Shown here: positions 49,958-57,710 of the stretch, in pieces
Numbering within the stretch: the stretch's first letter is position 1
How the letters are laid out: every line of letters starts with the position of its first letter
From: Streptomyces sp. RFCAC02
GTDB lineage: Bacteria; Actinomycetota; Actinomycetes; Streptomycetales; Streptomycetaceae
Reading direction: 5' to 3'
DNA: 64,000 bases
NCBI RefSeq assembly: GCF_004193175.1
Contig: NZ_SAUH01000001.1
Span: forward strand, 2,459,501-2,523,500
Notes under the pieces: model-generated
Told to the model about the DNA's origin: nothing
Database searches by the model: none
The model's input: only the letters and a program-made list of their open reading frames with translations
Position numbers and translations under genes: made by a program

Positions 49958-51169
49958 ATGACGACTGCGGCAGATACAAGCCCGGAAGAACTGCGCGAAC
50001 GGATGGTACGAGGGCTGGTGGAGCGCGGCGCCATCGTGTCCTCCTCCGTGGAAGCCGCGTTCCGGGCCGTCCCGCGCCATCGCTTCGCCCCAGAGGTGCC
50101 GGCGGAACAGGTGTACGGGGCACCGGAAGCCATCTTCACCAAGCGCGCGGACGACGGACGCGCGGTCAGTTCGGTCACCGCGCCCTGGCTCCACGCACGC
50201 ATGCTGGAGGCCGCCCGGCCGACACCGGGCATGCGCGTGCTGGAGATCGGTTCGGGTGGCTGCAATGCCGCGCTGCTGGCCGAGATCGTCGGCCCGACCG
50301 GAGCTGTCACCAGCCTGGACATCGATCCGGACATCACCGGTCGCGCACGGCGGCTGCTCGGCGAGACCGGGTACGAGCGCGTGCGCATCAGGACGGGTGA
50401 CGGCGCGCTGCCGCTGACCGAGGCCCCGGACGGCGGGTGGGACCGCATCGTCGTGACCACCGGATCGGCCGACCTCCCGGACGCATGGTTCGACCAACTG
50501 GCCCCGGACGGACGTCTGATCGTGCCCCTCCGGTTCCGCGGGCTTGCGCGCACACTCGCCTTCGTCCGGGAGGAAGGGCACCTGCGCAGCGACGCCTCCA
50601 TCGTGTCCGGGTTCCTGGCCATGCAGGGGAGGAGCGCGCACGCGCCCCGGACGATCGAGCTGGCCGGTGATGACGTACGCCTCGTCGTTGACGAGAACCA
50701 GCCCTGCGACGAACCGGCCCTCCAGCAGGCGTTCTCCACCCACAGCCACGAGACGTGGACCGGAGTACGTCTGAACGGCTCGGAGGGACTGCTGCCCCGG
50801 CTCGACGTCTGGCTCGCCGGCTCACTCGCCCCGTACGGCCGGCTGCGGGCTTCCGGAGTCGCGGCGGAACGCGGACTGGTCGGCTGGGTCCTGGGGACCG
50901 GCGCGGCCACGGTGTGGAACGGCAGCTCTCTCGCGTACCTGGCCCTGCGCCAGGCGCCGGAGCAGCATGACCACTTCGAACTGGGCGTGATCAGCCACGG
51001 CCCCGACCGCCATCGTCTCGGCGATTCCCTGGCCGACGCGGTCGTCAGGTGGGACCGGACCGCACGCCGCACCGGCGACCCCGTGGTACGCGCCTACCGC
51101 CGCAACGACGCGGAGCAGCCGGACGGCGTGGTGATCGAGAAACCCAGCGCGCGCCTGACCGTCACGTGA
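49958..51169 (+). CDS. Protein methyltransferase, PCMT-like FxLD-system type
   Basis: 403 residues. An N-terminal isoaspartyl-methyltransferase-like domain (RAVPRHRFAPEVP, VLEIGSGGCNAALLAEIVGPTGAVTSLDID for SAM binding) is followed by a C-terminal half typical of FxLD-system methyltransferases (SHETWTGVRLNGSEGLLPRLDVWLAGSLAP, NGSSLAYLALR). These enzymes act in RiPP pathways. No FxLD precursor or lanthipeptide synthase is nearby, so its substrate is open. A GAAGGAAAG site precedes ATG 49958. Confidence 0.85.
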   Translation: MTTAADTSPEELRERMVRGLVERGAIVSSSVEAAFRAVPRHRFAPEVPAEQVYGAPEAIFTKRADDGRAVSSVTAPWLHARMLEAARPTPGMRVLEIGSGGCNAALLAEIVGPTGAVTSLDIDPDITGRARRLLGETGYERVRIRTGDGALPLTEAPDGGWDRIVVTTGSADLPDAWFDQLAPDGRLIVPLRFRGLARTLAFVREEGHLRSDASIVSGFLAMQGRSAHAPRTIELAGDDVRLVVDENQPCDEPALQQAFSTHSHETWTGVRLNGSEGLLPRLDVWLAGSLAPYGRLRASGVAAERGLVGWVLGTGAATVWNGSSLAYLALRQAPEQHDHFELGVISHGPDRHRLGDSLADAVVRWDRTARRTGDPVVRAYRRNDAEQPDGVVIEKPSARLTVT

Positions 51170-51231
51170 CGACGCCGCTGCGACTCCGGGCGAGCCCGCA
51201 TCCAACAGCGGACGTTCCCTCCGGTGGGCGC

Positions 51232-51795
51232 TCAGAGGTCAAGCGCTTGCGCGGGGCTCTCCGGGGGTCCCGACAACGCCCTGAACCGTTCTTCCAAGTC
51301 CGTGACGCGCTCGGCCCGTCGGCCCATGAGGTAGACCTTGGTGTGCGTGCGCTGCACTTCGTGTACCAACCTGAACCCTTGGGTCTCGTAATACCTCACC
51401 AATTCGGGGAAGTGGCAGCCACGGCGAACCCACTTGCGCCCTTGCCGCGCTGCCCGGTTCACCGCCCAGAGCGCCATCACGGTTCCCGGCTTCATGTCGC
51501 GGTAGGCAGGGTCGGTGACCGTCGAGTACAGGTAGTGAGCCGGCTCGTTCAGTTCCTCTTCCGTCCAACCCCAGGGGGGAGTCTGTTCCTGCGCGGTGGT
51601 GCATCCGATGACGCGCCCGTCATCCTCGGCAAGGACCCACACGTCACCATCAGGGTTCTCCGCCTGCCGCGCCAGTTCGGCCGCGTACTCCCGCCAGCTC
51701 GGGAGCCCGCGCTCCTCCAGCCAACCGGAGCGGGCGAGGATCACCCTTTCGACGGCGGGGATGTCATCGGCTGTGGCCGGACGCATGGCGAACAC
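51232..51795 (-). CDS. GNAT acetyltransferase of the RiPP locus
   Basis: 187 residues of the GNAT fold: MRPATADDIPAVERVILAR, DVWVLAEDDGRVIGCTTAQEQTP, KPGTVMALWAVNRAARQGRKWVRRGC, and the C-terminal RYYETQGFRLVHEV motif. An AGGAGG site is four bases before GTG 51795. It lies 25 bases after the cyclase gene in the same operon. In albusnodin-type lasso peptide loci a GNAT acetylates a Lys of the peptide, and the precursor here contains Lys residues near its C-terminus. Confidence 0.83.
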   Translation of the reverse strand: MFAMRPATADDIPAVERVILARSGWLEERGLPSWREYAAELARQAENPDGDVWVLAEDDGRVIGCTTAQEQTPPWGWTEEELNEPAHYLYSTVTDPAYRDMKPGTVMALWAVNRAARQGRKWVRRGCHFPELVRYYETQGFRLVHEVQRTHTKVYLMGRRAERVTDLEERFRALSGPPESPAQALDL

Positions 51796-51820
51796 GGCGC
51801 CTCCTGATGGTTGAACGAGA

Positions 51821-53386
51821 CTAGAGGAACGATCGAGCGGCAAAGTGGAGGTCCAGGACTTCGAGCAACTGCGCGTCTCCGTCCTCGCGGTACGGCCCTT
51901 CAGCCAGCCGGCGCACAGCGACGCGAAGGTCGTCGGGGTCCACCAGCTTCTCGTCAAAGAGCGGCGAACCGTCGCGGAACATCTCAGCGAACAGTGGACG
52001 GGCAATCGTGGTGAGCGTGTGCTGAACGATTTCCGCGAACGACTCACGCTCTCGGGATTCGGTGACGTCCGCGCTCAGCCCGAGTGCGGCAAGCCTGCGG
52101 CGTTGTAGTTGCTTGAGTTCCCGCCAGTGCATGGGCAACCATTCGCCGAGCTGGACCATGCCCGGATGGGCGAAAGGATGCACGGGCCAGATGCCCGCCC
52201 GCATGAGTACGGGCGCCGTGGTCTCCAGCGACAGCAGAGTCATCGAGTTGACGGCAGCGGGCGGGGCGATGCCGTCGTCGGCGAACTCCAGCGCGGCGCG
52301 CGCTCGGTCCCCGATCCAAGGCAGGCCGTCGCCGATCTCGCCCATGGACTTGTGCGGATACTCCGCCTGCGACAGAGCGACCATCTCGTCTCCACCCAGC
52401 CCGGTCACCACCACGCGAGCACCTTGGCGCGCCAGGGCCTCGGTCAGCACGGTGAACGGCCGGTGAAGAGGCTCCTCGTACGGGCTGATCCTCTCACCCC
52501 TGACCCGGGCACACTCGCGTGACAACGGCGCATACTCCAGGGCGTCGATCAGGTGATCCGGCTCCCCGAACGGCAGCGTCTTGAGGATCTCCGAACGTCG
52601 GCGGATCTGATGGACGCGCCCCGGGCCGGCGATCATGAGGGCGGCGGTGGGGAAGCGACCCGGGTATCGCTCGGCGAGGCGGGTTCCCACAGTGCCGGAG
52701 TCGAACCCGCCCGTGAGGTGCAGCACCGTTTCCACACGATCGATCGGCCGGAGGTCGAGAGCATCGTCCATCGCTTCCACGAACGCCCCGAGAACATCGG
52801 CGTCGGAGGCCAGTTCGCGCGGTCCACTGTGCAATACCGGCTCGGGGTAGTGCAGGTGGAGGTGACCACCGCAGATGGCAGTCGCGCGTTCGGTCACGCG
52901 GTAGATGCCCCGGAACACCGTTTCGGCACCGTACCGGGGCCGGTAGACCAGCAGCCGCGCGACCTCACGTGAGCTGAGGCCGGCGGCATGCTCGGCAAGG
53001 TCAGCCATGTCCCATGACCCGTGCAGGCTTGTGCGGTCGTGCGCGACATAGAGCGGCGCGACACCCCCGGGGCCAGCGGTTACACGGCACGGTTCACCAG
53101 GGGAGGTCTCTACGAGTACGTAGTCCGTGGGCCACTGCTCCGCCAGAGTACGGGCCTCGTCGAACTCGCCAGGTGTGACGTCGCGGAGCGCGGTATCACG
53201 CGTTTCCCGGCCAGCGACGCACTCACGCACAACGAGAAGTGTGCGGGCACCGTCCGTGACAGCGACGTGTTCCACCAAGGGATGACCATAGGGAACGATC
53301 TCGCTCATCCGGTCGGTAGTGACATACCCGCTCCCGTTCCACGTCCATACCGTGCTGGCATACGGAGTAAGGCGAAACTTGATCAC
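51821..53386 (-). CDS. Asparagine-synthase-like macrolactam cyclase
   Basis: 521 residues. The N-terminal half resembles a glutaminase-type domain without a catalytic Cys at position 2 (start IKFRLTPYAST). The C-terminal half has the ATP-pyrophosphatase motif LTGGFDSGTVGTRLAE and GLGGDEMVALSQAEYPHKS. This is the architecture of lasso-peptide cyclases of the albusnodin type, which join the core N-terminus to an acidic side chain by an ATP-dependent reaction. GTG 53386 has a GAAGGGAGAG site. A hairpin separates it from the small precursor gene. Confidence 0.82.
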   Translation of the reverse strand: MIKFRLTPYASTVWTWNGSGYVTTDRMSEIVPYGHPLVEHVAVTDGARTLLVVRECVAGRETRDTALRDVTPGEFDEARTLAEQWPTDYVLVETSPGEPCRVTAGPGGVAPLYVAHDRTSLHGSWDMADLAEHAAGLSSREVARLLVYRPRYGAETVFRGIYRVTERATAICGGHLHLHYPEPVLHSGPRELASDADVLGAFVEAMDDALDLRPIDRVETVLHLTGGFDSGTVGTRLAERYPGRFPTAALMIAGPGRVHQIRRRSEILKTLPFGEPDHLIDALEYAPLSRECARVRGERISPYEEPLHRPFTVLTEALARQGARVVVTGLGGDEMVALSQAEYPHKSMGEIGDGLPWIGDRARAALEFADDGIAPPAAVNSMTLLSLETTAPVLMRAGIWPVHPFAHPGMVQLGEWLPMHWRELKQLQRRRLAALGLSADVTESRERESFAEIVQHTLTTIARPLFAEMFRDGSPLFDEKLVDPDDLRVAVRRLAEGPYREDGDAQLLEVLDLHFAARSFL

Positions 53387-53406
53387 GCGTGCTCTCCCTT
53401 CGGGGA

Positions 53407-53440
53407 GCCCGAGGGGCGCGGCAACGCCGCCCCCTCGGGC
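53407..53440. terminator. Attenuator hairpin between precursor and cyclase genes
   Basis: GCCCGAGGGG at 53407-53416 pairs perfectly with CCCCTCGGGC at 53431-53440. It lies 17 bases after the precursor stop and before the cyclase start on the minus strand, where RiPP clusters often place a partial terminator to make precursor more abundant than enzyme. Confidence 0.75.
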
Positions 53441-53456
53441 GTTGAAGCCGAACGGT

Positions 53457-53618
53457 TCAGACGGCGGTGGTGTCGTACGTCTTGGCGCCATCGGACGAAC
53501 CCGAGGTCTTCTTGTACTCGTATGTCTCAGCCGGTGACTGCACCCGCCGCCGCGCCTTGCTGGTGAACAATTTTTCGAAGTCGCGAACACGCTTCACTGG
53601 GGGTGTGAAATCTTCCAT
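53457..53618 (-). CDS. Putative lasso-peptide-like RiPP precursor (53 aa)
   Basis: 53 residues with a GGAGGGGG ribosome site. The leader contains FTPPVKRVRDFEKLF, which resembles the YxxPxL...G recognition motif of lasso leaders. The C-terminal part reads ...ETYEYKKTSGSSDGAKTYDTTAV, with T two residues before a candidate cleavage (KTS/G), acidic residues that could close a ring, and several Lys for acetylation. The cleavage point and ring residue are not settled: G-to-D10, S-to-D9 or an upstream SPAETYE ring are possible. First gene of the cyclase/GNAT operon. Confidence 0.65.
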   Translation of the reverse strand: MEDFTPPVKRVRDFEKLFTSKARRRVQSPAETYEYKKTSGSSDGAKTYDTTAV

Positions 53619-54087
53619 TTCCCCCTCCTTCGACTCTGCCCATACGGGGAACTTTTCGTTATCGATGCGCACTTGCAGCCCACCCGACGACCGGTGCCGG
53701 TTCTGCTGTTCGCCCCGCACGACCGAATAGGGCACGTCAGGACTCCCGGCGAGTCATTCGCAGTGTTCCTGTCTCTCACGCTGACGCATCAGCACGCTTG
53801 CGTCCGTCTCCTTACTTCCGTCGAACTCGGCGAGGGATCGCGCACGACGCCCCGCTGCGGCCTGGCACTTCCCCACCTTCCGTATCATCGGGCCGTGGTC
53901 CGGCGTCCCACGCTCCGGCGGCCGTTCCTCCGTCTGCTGCGGCGCGGTCGATCCGTACACCGCTGTTCGTTCTCCCTCTCGCAAGACGGTTACTCACGTT
54001 GCGTGCTCCTATCATCACCATCACGGGCGTACGCTCAACAGGCTGGGAGCCATTCCAACCGATACGGAATAAGGGTGAGTTGAACAC
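53619..54087. other. Intergenic region between RiPP precursor and XRE genes
   Basis: 469 bases, less GC-rich than average, holding the divergent promoters. The minus-strand side carries the precursor ribosome site just before 53618 and the plus-strand side an AAGGGTGA site near 54071. The short frames on both strands have no ribosome site, bias or family match. No lasso B protease or RRE gene is present. Confidence 0.6.
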
Positions 54088-54936
54088 GTGAGCGAGGCAG
54101 CCGATCAGGTGCGCGAGCCAGCGAACGGCGCCGCGTACTTCGGTGAAGAGGCGAAAGCACTGCGGGACGCGCTGGGGCTCTCGCAAGGTGCATTCGCTGA
54201 AAAGCTGCACTACCAGCAAGCACAGATCAGCAAGGTTGAAAACGGCACCGTTCTGGCGTCGGAAGCGTTCGCAATGGCTATGGACCGCGTAGCCGGTACT
54301 CCGGGGGTCTACCTCCGTCTTCGGAACAAGCTGAGCAAGCAAGGACACCCTGAGTGGTTCGTTCCCTATATCGAGCTTGAGAAAAGTGCGGCAAAGGTAG
54401 AGGACTACTCAAACGCGTTCGTTATGGGTGTGCTACAGACGGCGGAGTACGCCGAAGCCGTGTACCGAGCAGCGCACCCACGCGAGACGGACGCGCAGAT
54501 CATGCGCCGGGTCGAACTCCGGTTGCGGCGTCACGAGATCCTTGAGCGCGAGGTTCCGCCCCTTCTGTGGGTGATCCTTCACGAAGCGGTCCTGCGGACG
54601 GTGGTTGGTAGCTCTGCCGTCATGGTTGGACAGCTTGACCGCTTGCTCGGGTTGGCCGCGAGCCCTCACGTCACTCTGCAGGTCCTCCGGTTCAAAGCGG
54701 GTGCCCCCGCGTCCGGGCTCCCGTTTACGCTGCTTACGCAAGCCGACGGGACAACGGTTCTGTACTCGGAGACGACAGGGCATGGGCACGTGAACGACTC
54801 CGCGACGGCCGTACGCGACTGGACGGCCATGTACGAGCGGCTGCGCGCTTCGGCCGAGTCAGAGGCCCGGTCACTGCGCCTTATCCACTCGATCATGGAG
54901 GAACACGCGAATGAGCAGCACAACGGATCCGCGTGA
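54088..54936 (+). CDS. Scr1-type XRE regulator (DUF5753)
   Basis: 282 residues. HTH at the N-terminus (YFGEEAKALRDALGLSQGAFAEKLHYQQAQISKVENGTVLASEAFAMAMDRVAG), then the DUF5753 ligand domain (FVMGVLQTAEYAEAVYRAAHPRETDAQIMRRVELRLRRHEILE, LPFTLLTQADGTTVLYSETTGHGHV). Such proteins pair with DUF397 proteins and often control adjacent accessory clusters in streptomycetes; the RiPP locus is divergent from it. The DUF397 gene overlaps its end by 26 bases. Confidence 0.92.
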   Translation: MSEAADQVREPANGAAYFGEEAKALRDALGLSQGAFAEKLHYQQAQISKVENGTVLASEAFAMAMDRVAGTPGVYLRLRNKLSKQGHPEWFVPYIELEKSAAKVEDYSNAFVMGVLQTAEYAEAVYRAAHPRETDAQIMRRVELRLRRHEILEREVPPLLWVILHEAVLRTVVGSSAVMVGQLDRLLGLAASPHVTLQVLRFKAGAPASGLPFTLLTQADGTTVLYSETTGHGHVNDSATAVRDWTAMYERLRASAESEARSLRLIHSIMEEHANEQHNGSA

Positions 54937-55123
54937 CATGCGTTGGGTTGGCAGCACGTACAGCGATGGTCAGGGAGGGCAGTGCGTCCAATGGGCTCCC
55001 GACCACGCGCGCGCGACTGGTGACTTCCTGGTCCGTGACAGCAAGACCCCGAACAGCCCGCACCTGGCCCTGACCCGTGAAGGGTTCGATGGTCTCGTGC
55101 AGTTCGCCAAGCGCCACGGGTGA
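54911..55123 (+). CDS. DUF397 protein
   Basis: 70 residues with the DUF397 pattern: MRWVGSTYSDGQGGQCVQWA, FLVRDSKTPNSPHLALTREGFDGLVQFAK. This small partner of the upstream XRE protein probably modulates its activity, as in other Scr1/Scr2-type pairs. A bidirectional hairpin at 55141-55164 follows. Confidence 0.92.
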   Translation: MSSTTDPRDMRWVGSTYSDGQGGQCVQWAPDHARATGDFLVRDSKTPNSPHLALTREGFDGLVQFAKRHG

Positions 55124-55140
55124 CCCGCCCCCGAGTGACC

Positions 55141-55164
55141 GGCCCTCGCCACGCGGCGGGGGCC
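55141..55164. terminator. Bidirectional terminator between two XRE/DUF397 modules
   Basis: GGCCCTCGCC (55141-55150) pairs with GGCGGGGGCC (55155-55164), one T:G wobble, four-base loop, then TTCGTC on the plus strand. It follows the plus-strand DUF397 gene and faces the end of the minus-strand DUF397 gene. Confidence 0.75.
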
Positions 55165-55245
55165 TTCGTCACGAGAGCGGACGCGTACTTGCACCCTGCG
55201 GTCGGTTCGCCAGTACTGAGGGACGGCGCAGACGAGTCGGGGCCT

Positions 55246-55479
55246 TCACCGAGTGCCGGTTCCCTTGCCATACCGGCCCAGTGGCAGGCCGAGCGCGCCG
55301 ACGAAGGCCCGCCACGCGGGAGTGGTGACGAACACAACAGGGCCGCTTGCGCACTTGCTGTCGCGCACGGGGACAGCGCCGACGACGGCGTCCGCGACCT
55401 GGACGCAGTTGCCACCGTTGCCGCTGGAGTAACTGGAAGAACGCCACGATAGGTCGTTCGCCCCGTGCGCGTCGGTCAC
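55246..55479 (-). CDS. DUF397 protein (second module)
   Basis: 77 residues: LSWRSSSYSSGNGGNCVQVADAVVGAVPVRDSKCASGPVVFVTTPAWRAFVGALG, the standard DUF397 form. GTG 55479 overlaps the stop of its XRE partner as GTGA. It is convergent with the first XRE/DUF397 module. Confidence 0.92.
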   Translation of the reverse strand: MTDAHGANDLSWRSSSYSSGNGGNCVQVADAVVGAVPVRDSKCASGPVVFVTTPAWRAFVGALGLPLGRYGKGTGTR

Positions 55480-56306
55480 TCGCCCAGCTCCTCGATCTTG
55501 TCCCGGATCAGCTTGAGGGACGCTTCCGGCGGCAGGGCGCCCGCCCGGAGCCAATCGTAGGACCTGATGTGCGCCTGCACCAAAGCCGGATCGTCGATGA
55601 GCTGGCCAGCGTGATCCGTCTCGAAGAACACCAGAGGCTGCCCCTCGGCGAAGGTCATCAGCTCCATCATCAGAGTCGCCGCAGGGGCAGCGGTGGCATC
55701 CGCAGGAAGGATCTGGATCACCGCTCGCTTCTCACGGACCAAGTTTGCGATGTGCTCCAACTGCAGTCTCATCGTCTGCGGACCGCCAATACGCGCGCTG
55801 ATCACTGCCTCCGGCAGCACGGCCCAGTACTTGACCTTGCCCGCCAGCAAGAGCGACTCGGAGCGCTCCAAACGAGCTGCAAGCAGCGCATTGATCTTGT
55901 CGGCCGACCGGTACGGGTCGGCCGCCTCGATGATCTCCCTGGCATAGGGCTCGATCTGGAGCATGCCCGGCACTACGCCCGGGACGTACTCGTGAATCGC
56001 TTCTGCGGACTTCTCGAACTCAGCCGCCCGAACGAAGTGCTCAGCGTGTCCGGCTGTCTTGCAGAGCGCCGTGGCCAGGTCCTCGAAGAATTTGCCCGTG
56101 TCGAACTCGCGGTCCAGCAGGATGCCGAGCTCCGGTTGGAGGCGGCGTTCCGCGCGTTCGATCTGGGCCAGGTAGCCCGCGCCGGAGAAGACGCGGACGG
56201 CCAGCGCCTCCAGGGTCAGGCCGGCCCGCTCGCGGTGGTCGCGCATGTACGCGCCGCAGAACGCCGCCGGCGAGTCGCCGGGCTTGAGGTCCTTCCTGTT
56301 GGCCAT
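55476..56306 (-). CDS. Scr1-type XRE regulator (second module)
   Basis: 276 residues. HTH: YMRDHRERAGLTLEALAVRVFSGAGYLAQIERAERRLQPELGILLD. DUF5753 part: FEKSAEAIHEYVPGVVPGMLQIEPYAREIIEAA...RLERSESLL, QPLVFFETDHAGQLIDDPALVQ. The codon bias is weaker in the C-terminal part. A dyad ACGGT-TTTC-ACCGT at 56349-56362 lies in its upstream region and may be its operator. Divergent from two small genes at 56422-56792. Confidence 0.9.
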   Translation of the reverse strand: MANRKDLKPGDSPAAFCGAYMRDHRERAGLTLEALAVRVFSGAGYLAQIERAERRLQPELGILLDREFDTGKFFEDLATALCKTAGHAEHFVRAAEFEKSAEAIHEYVPGVVPGMLQIEPYAREIIEAADPYRSADKINALLAARLERSESLLLAGKVKYWAVLPEAVISARIGGPQTMRLQLEHIANLVREKRAVIQILPADATAAPAATLMMELMTFAEGQPLVFFETDHAGQLIDDPALVQAHIRSYDWLRAGALPPEASLKLIRDKIEELGE

Positions 56307-56348
56307 GGCGTGACTCCCCTTCGCCGCTCGGCGCGCTGCGCACTTCAG

Positions 56349-56362
56349 ACGGTTTTCACCGT
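56349..56362. promoter_or_regulatory. Palindrome upstream of the second XRE gene
   Basis: ACGGT-TTTC-ACCGT is a perfect 5-base inverted repeat in the 115-base divergent region between the XRE gene and a small-gene pair, an expected site for autoregulation. Confidence 0.45.
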
Positions 56363-56421
56363 AGCCCAGGCGCGGCAGGCTGTGAGTGCCCGATCACCCT
56401 TTGCATTGAAAGGTCGAACAG

Positions 56422-56634
56422 TTGGCACCACAGCAGGCCATGCACGACGTCGAGCAGGCCACGGACGAACTCCGGGACGCGCTCGCACTCCACGGGCTGA
56501 CCTTCCCGTCCCTCGGCGTGGACCCGGTGACCTACGCCGGGCTCTACCCGCTCCCCCTGGTCGAACTCGGCCGCTGCCCCGTCCACGTCGCCGTCCGCCT
56601 CACCGAGGTGCTGAGGAAGGCGGCGGCGCGGTGA
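56422..56634 (+). CDS. Small conserved streptomycete protein (70 aa)
   Basis: 70 residues from TTG 56422 with an AAAGG site at 56409-56413, or 64 from ATG 56440. The content AMHDVEQATDELRDALALHGLTFPSLGVDPVTYAG...LVELGRCPVHVAVRLTEVLRKAAA is like short proteins found near DUF397/XRE genes in many streptomycetes. The stop overlaps the GTG of the next gene (GTGA). Function unknown. Confidence 0.75.
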   Translation: MAPQQAMHDVEQATDELRDALALHGLTFPSLGVDPVTYAGLYPLPLVELGRCPVHVAVRLTEVLRKAAAR

Positions 56635-56792
56635 GCGGGACGGAGGAGACGAACGAGCCCGAGTACCTCGACAGCGCCGGGGACGACGAGGAGGAGCGGC
56701 AGCTCACCCTCGACGAACTCCGCGCCCTGGCCATCGAGATGAGCGAGACGATCCGGCTGCACCTGGAAAGCCTCGACTCCGGCCACCACTGA
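56631..56792 (+). CDS. Small acidic protein (53 aa)
   Basis: 53 residues, very acidic (EETNEPEYLDSAGDDEEER) with a C-terminal helix (LTLDELRALAIEMSETIRLHLESLDS). Translationally coupled to the preceding small gene by a GTGA overlap. No family recognised; possibly a partner of the preceding protein. Confidence 0.68.
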   Translation: MSGTEETNEPEYLDSAGDDEEERQLTLDELRALAIEMSETIRLHLESLDSGHH

Positions 56793-56849
56793 GGGACGCG
56801 CGCGGGCCACCGGCCGTACTTCCCCCTCGGCACCCGGTGGCCCACCGCG

Positions 56850-57599
56850 TCAGCCGCGCAGCAGCGCCAGGTCGTCGCCCCACGCGTCCAGTACGTCCCC
56901 GTGCCCGGCCGCGCGGGCGGCCCGCTCCACGTCGCCGAACAGCGACCGCTGCTCCCCCGCGTCGCCCGACGCCACGACCCGTTCCAGGCGCGGCAGGAGA
57001 GACCCGGCGGACCACACGCCGGCGCCGAGCGGGTGCCGTTCCAGCTCCCACCGCAGGTACTTGTTGTACGGGCGGACCCGCAGGTGCAGGGCGAAGACGG
57101 TCTCCAGCAGGTACGGAACGGCCTCCGCCGCGTCGAGGTGCGCGGCGTCCGGCCGCCCGTCGCGGTGGCTCTTCAGGGACCGGTACGTCTGGTTCGTGTA
57201 CGCGTCGAGCCACCCGCGCGCGGCCGTACGGCCCTCCTCCGCGGTGAGGGCGCGCTTGCGGTCGAGGAGGCGGGTGACCGTTCCGCCGCTCGCGTCGCGG
57301 AGTACGGCGGCGCGGGCGTACGCGTAGCGCGACCAGGCGGCGGGGTCGCCGGGCAGGCCGCGCGTGCGGAAGGCGTCCAGCGTCATGACGACGAGGTCGA
57401 GGCGCGCGGAACGGTGGCCGTCCAGGCCGTCGAAGACCGACGGGCGGCCGTCCCCCACCACGATGTGGACGTCGTCGTCGGAACGGTCGGTCGGCATCCC
57501 CTCGTGGGCGCGCGAACCGCTGAGGATCACGCCCAGGACCGCCGGATCGGCGTCGGCGAGGGCGAGTACGTCGGACAGGGAGGCAGGGATCCGCGGCAT
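56850..57599 (-). CDS. Nucleotidyltransferase, aminoglycoside-nucleotidyltransferase-like
   Basis: 249 residues. The catalytic NTase motif is ILSGSRAHEGMPTDRSDDDVHIVV (GS...DxD), followed by a helical C-terminal domain (YAYARAAVLRD, AEAVPYLLETVFALHLRVRPYNKYLRWELERHPLG) like that of kanamycin nucleotidyltransferases and toxin-type MNT proteins. It could modify an aminoglycoside or a cellular target; the substrate is not known. ATG 57599 gives the natural domain start. Confidence 0.82.
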   Translation of the reverse strand: MPRIPASLSDVLALADADPAVLGVILSGSRAHEGMPTDRSDDDVHIVVGDGRPSVFDGLDGHRSARLDLVVMTLDAFRTRGLPGDPAAWSRYAYARAAVLRDASGGTVTRLLDRKRALTAEEGRTAARGWLDAYTNQTYRSLKSHRDGRPDAAHLDAAEAVPYLLETVFALHLRVRPYNKYLRWELERHPLGAGVWSAGSLLPRLERVVASGDAGEQRSLFGDVERAARAAGHGDVLDAWGDDLALLRG

Positions 57600-57710
57600 G
57601 GGTGGACTCCGGGTCGGGAGCGGACGGGCGTCTGCGCTACGCGTCCGTGGCGGCGCGTCCCCGGACCACCGGGCCGCCGCCACACGGGAGTTCACCTCAC
57701 GCCCGGGAGC

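Noticed and set aside
53619..54087. Lasso leader protease or RRE gene next to the precursor
   Set aside because: No frame has a ribosome site, codon bias or the transglutaminase-like Cys/His pattern; the protease must be elsewhere or absent.
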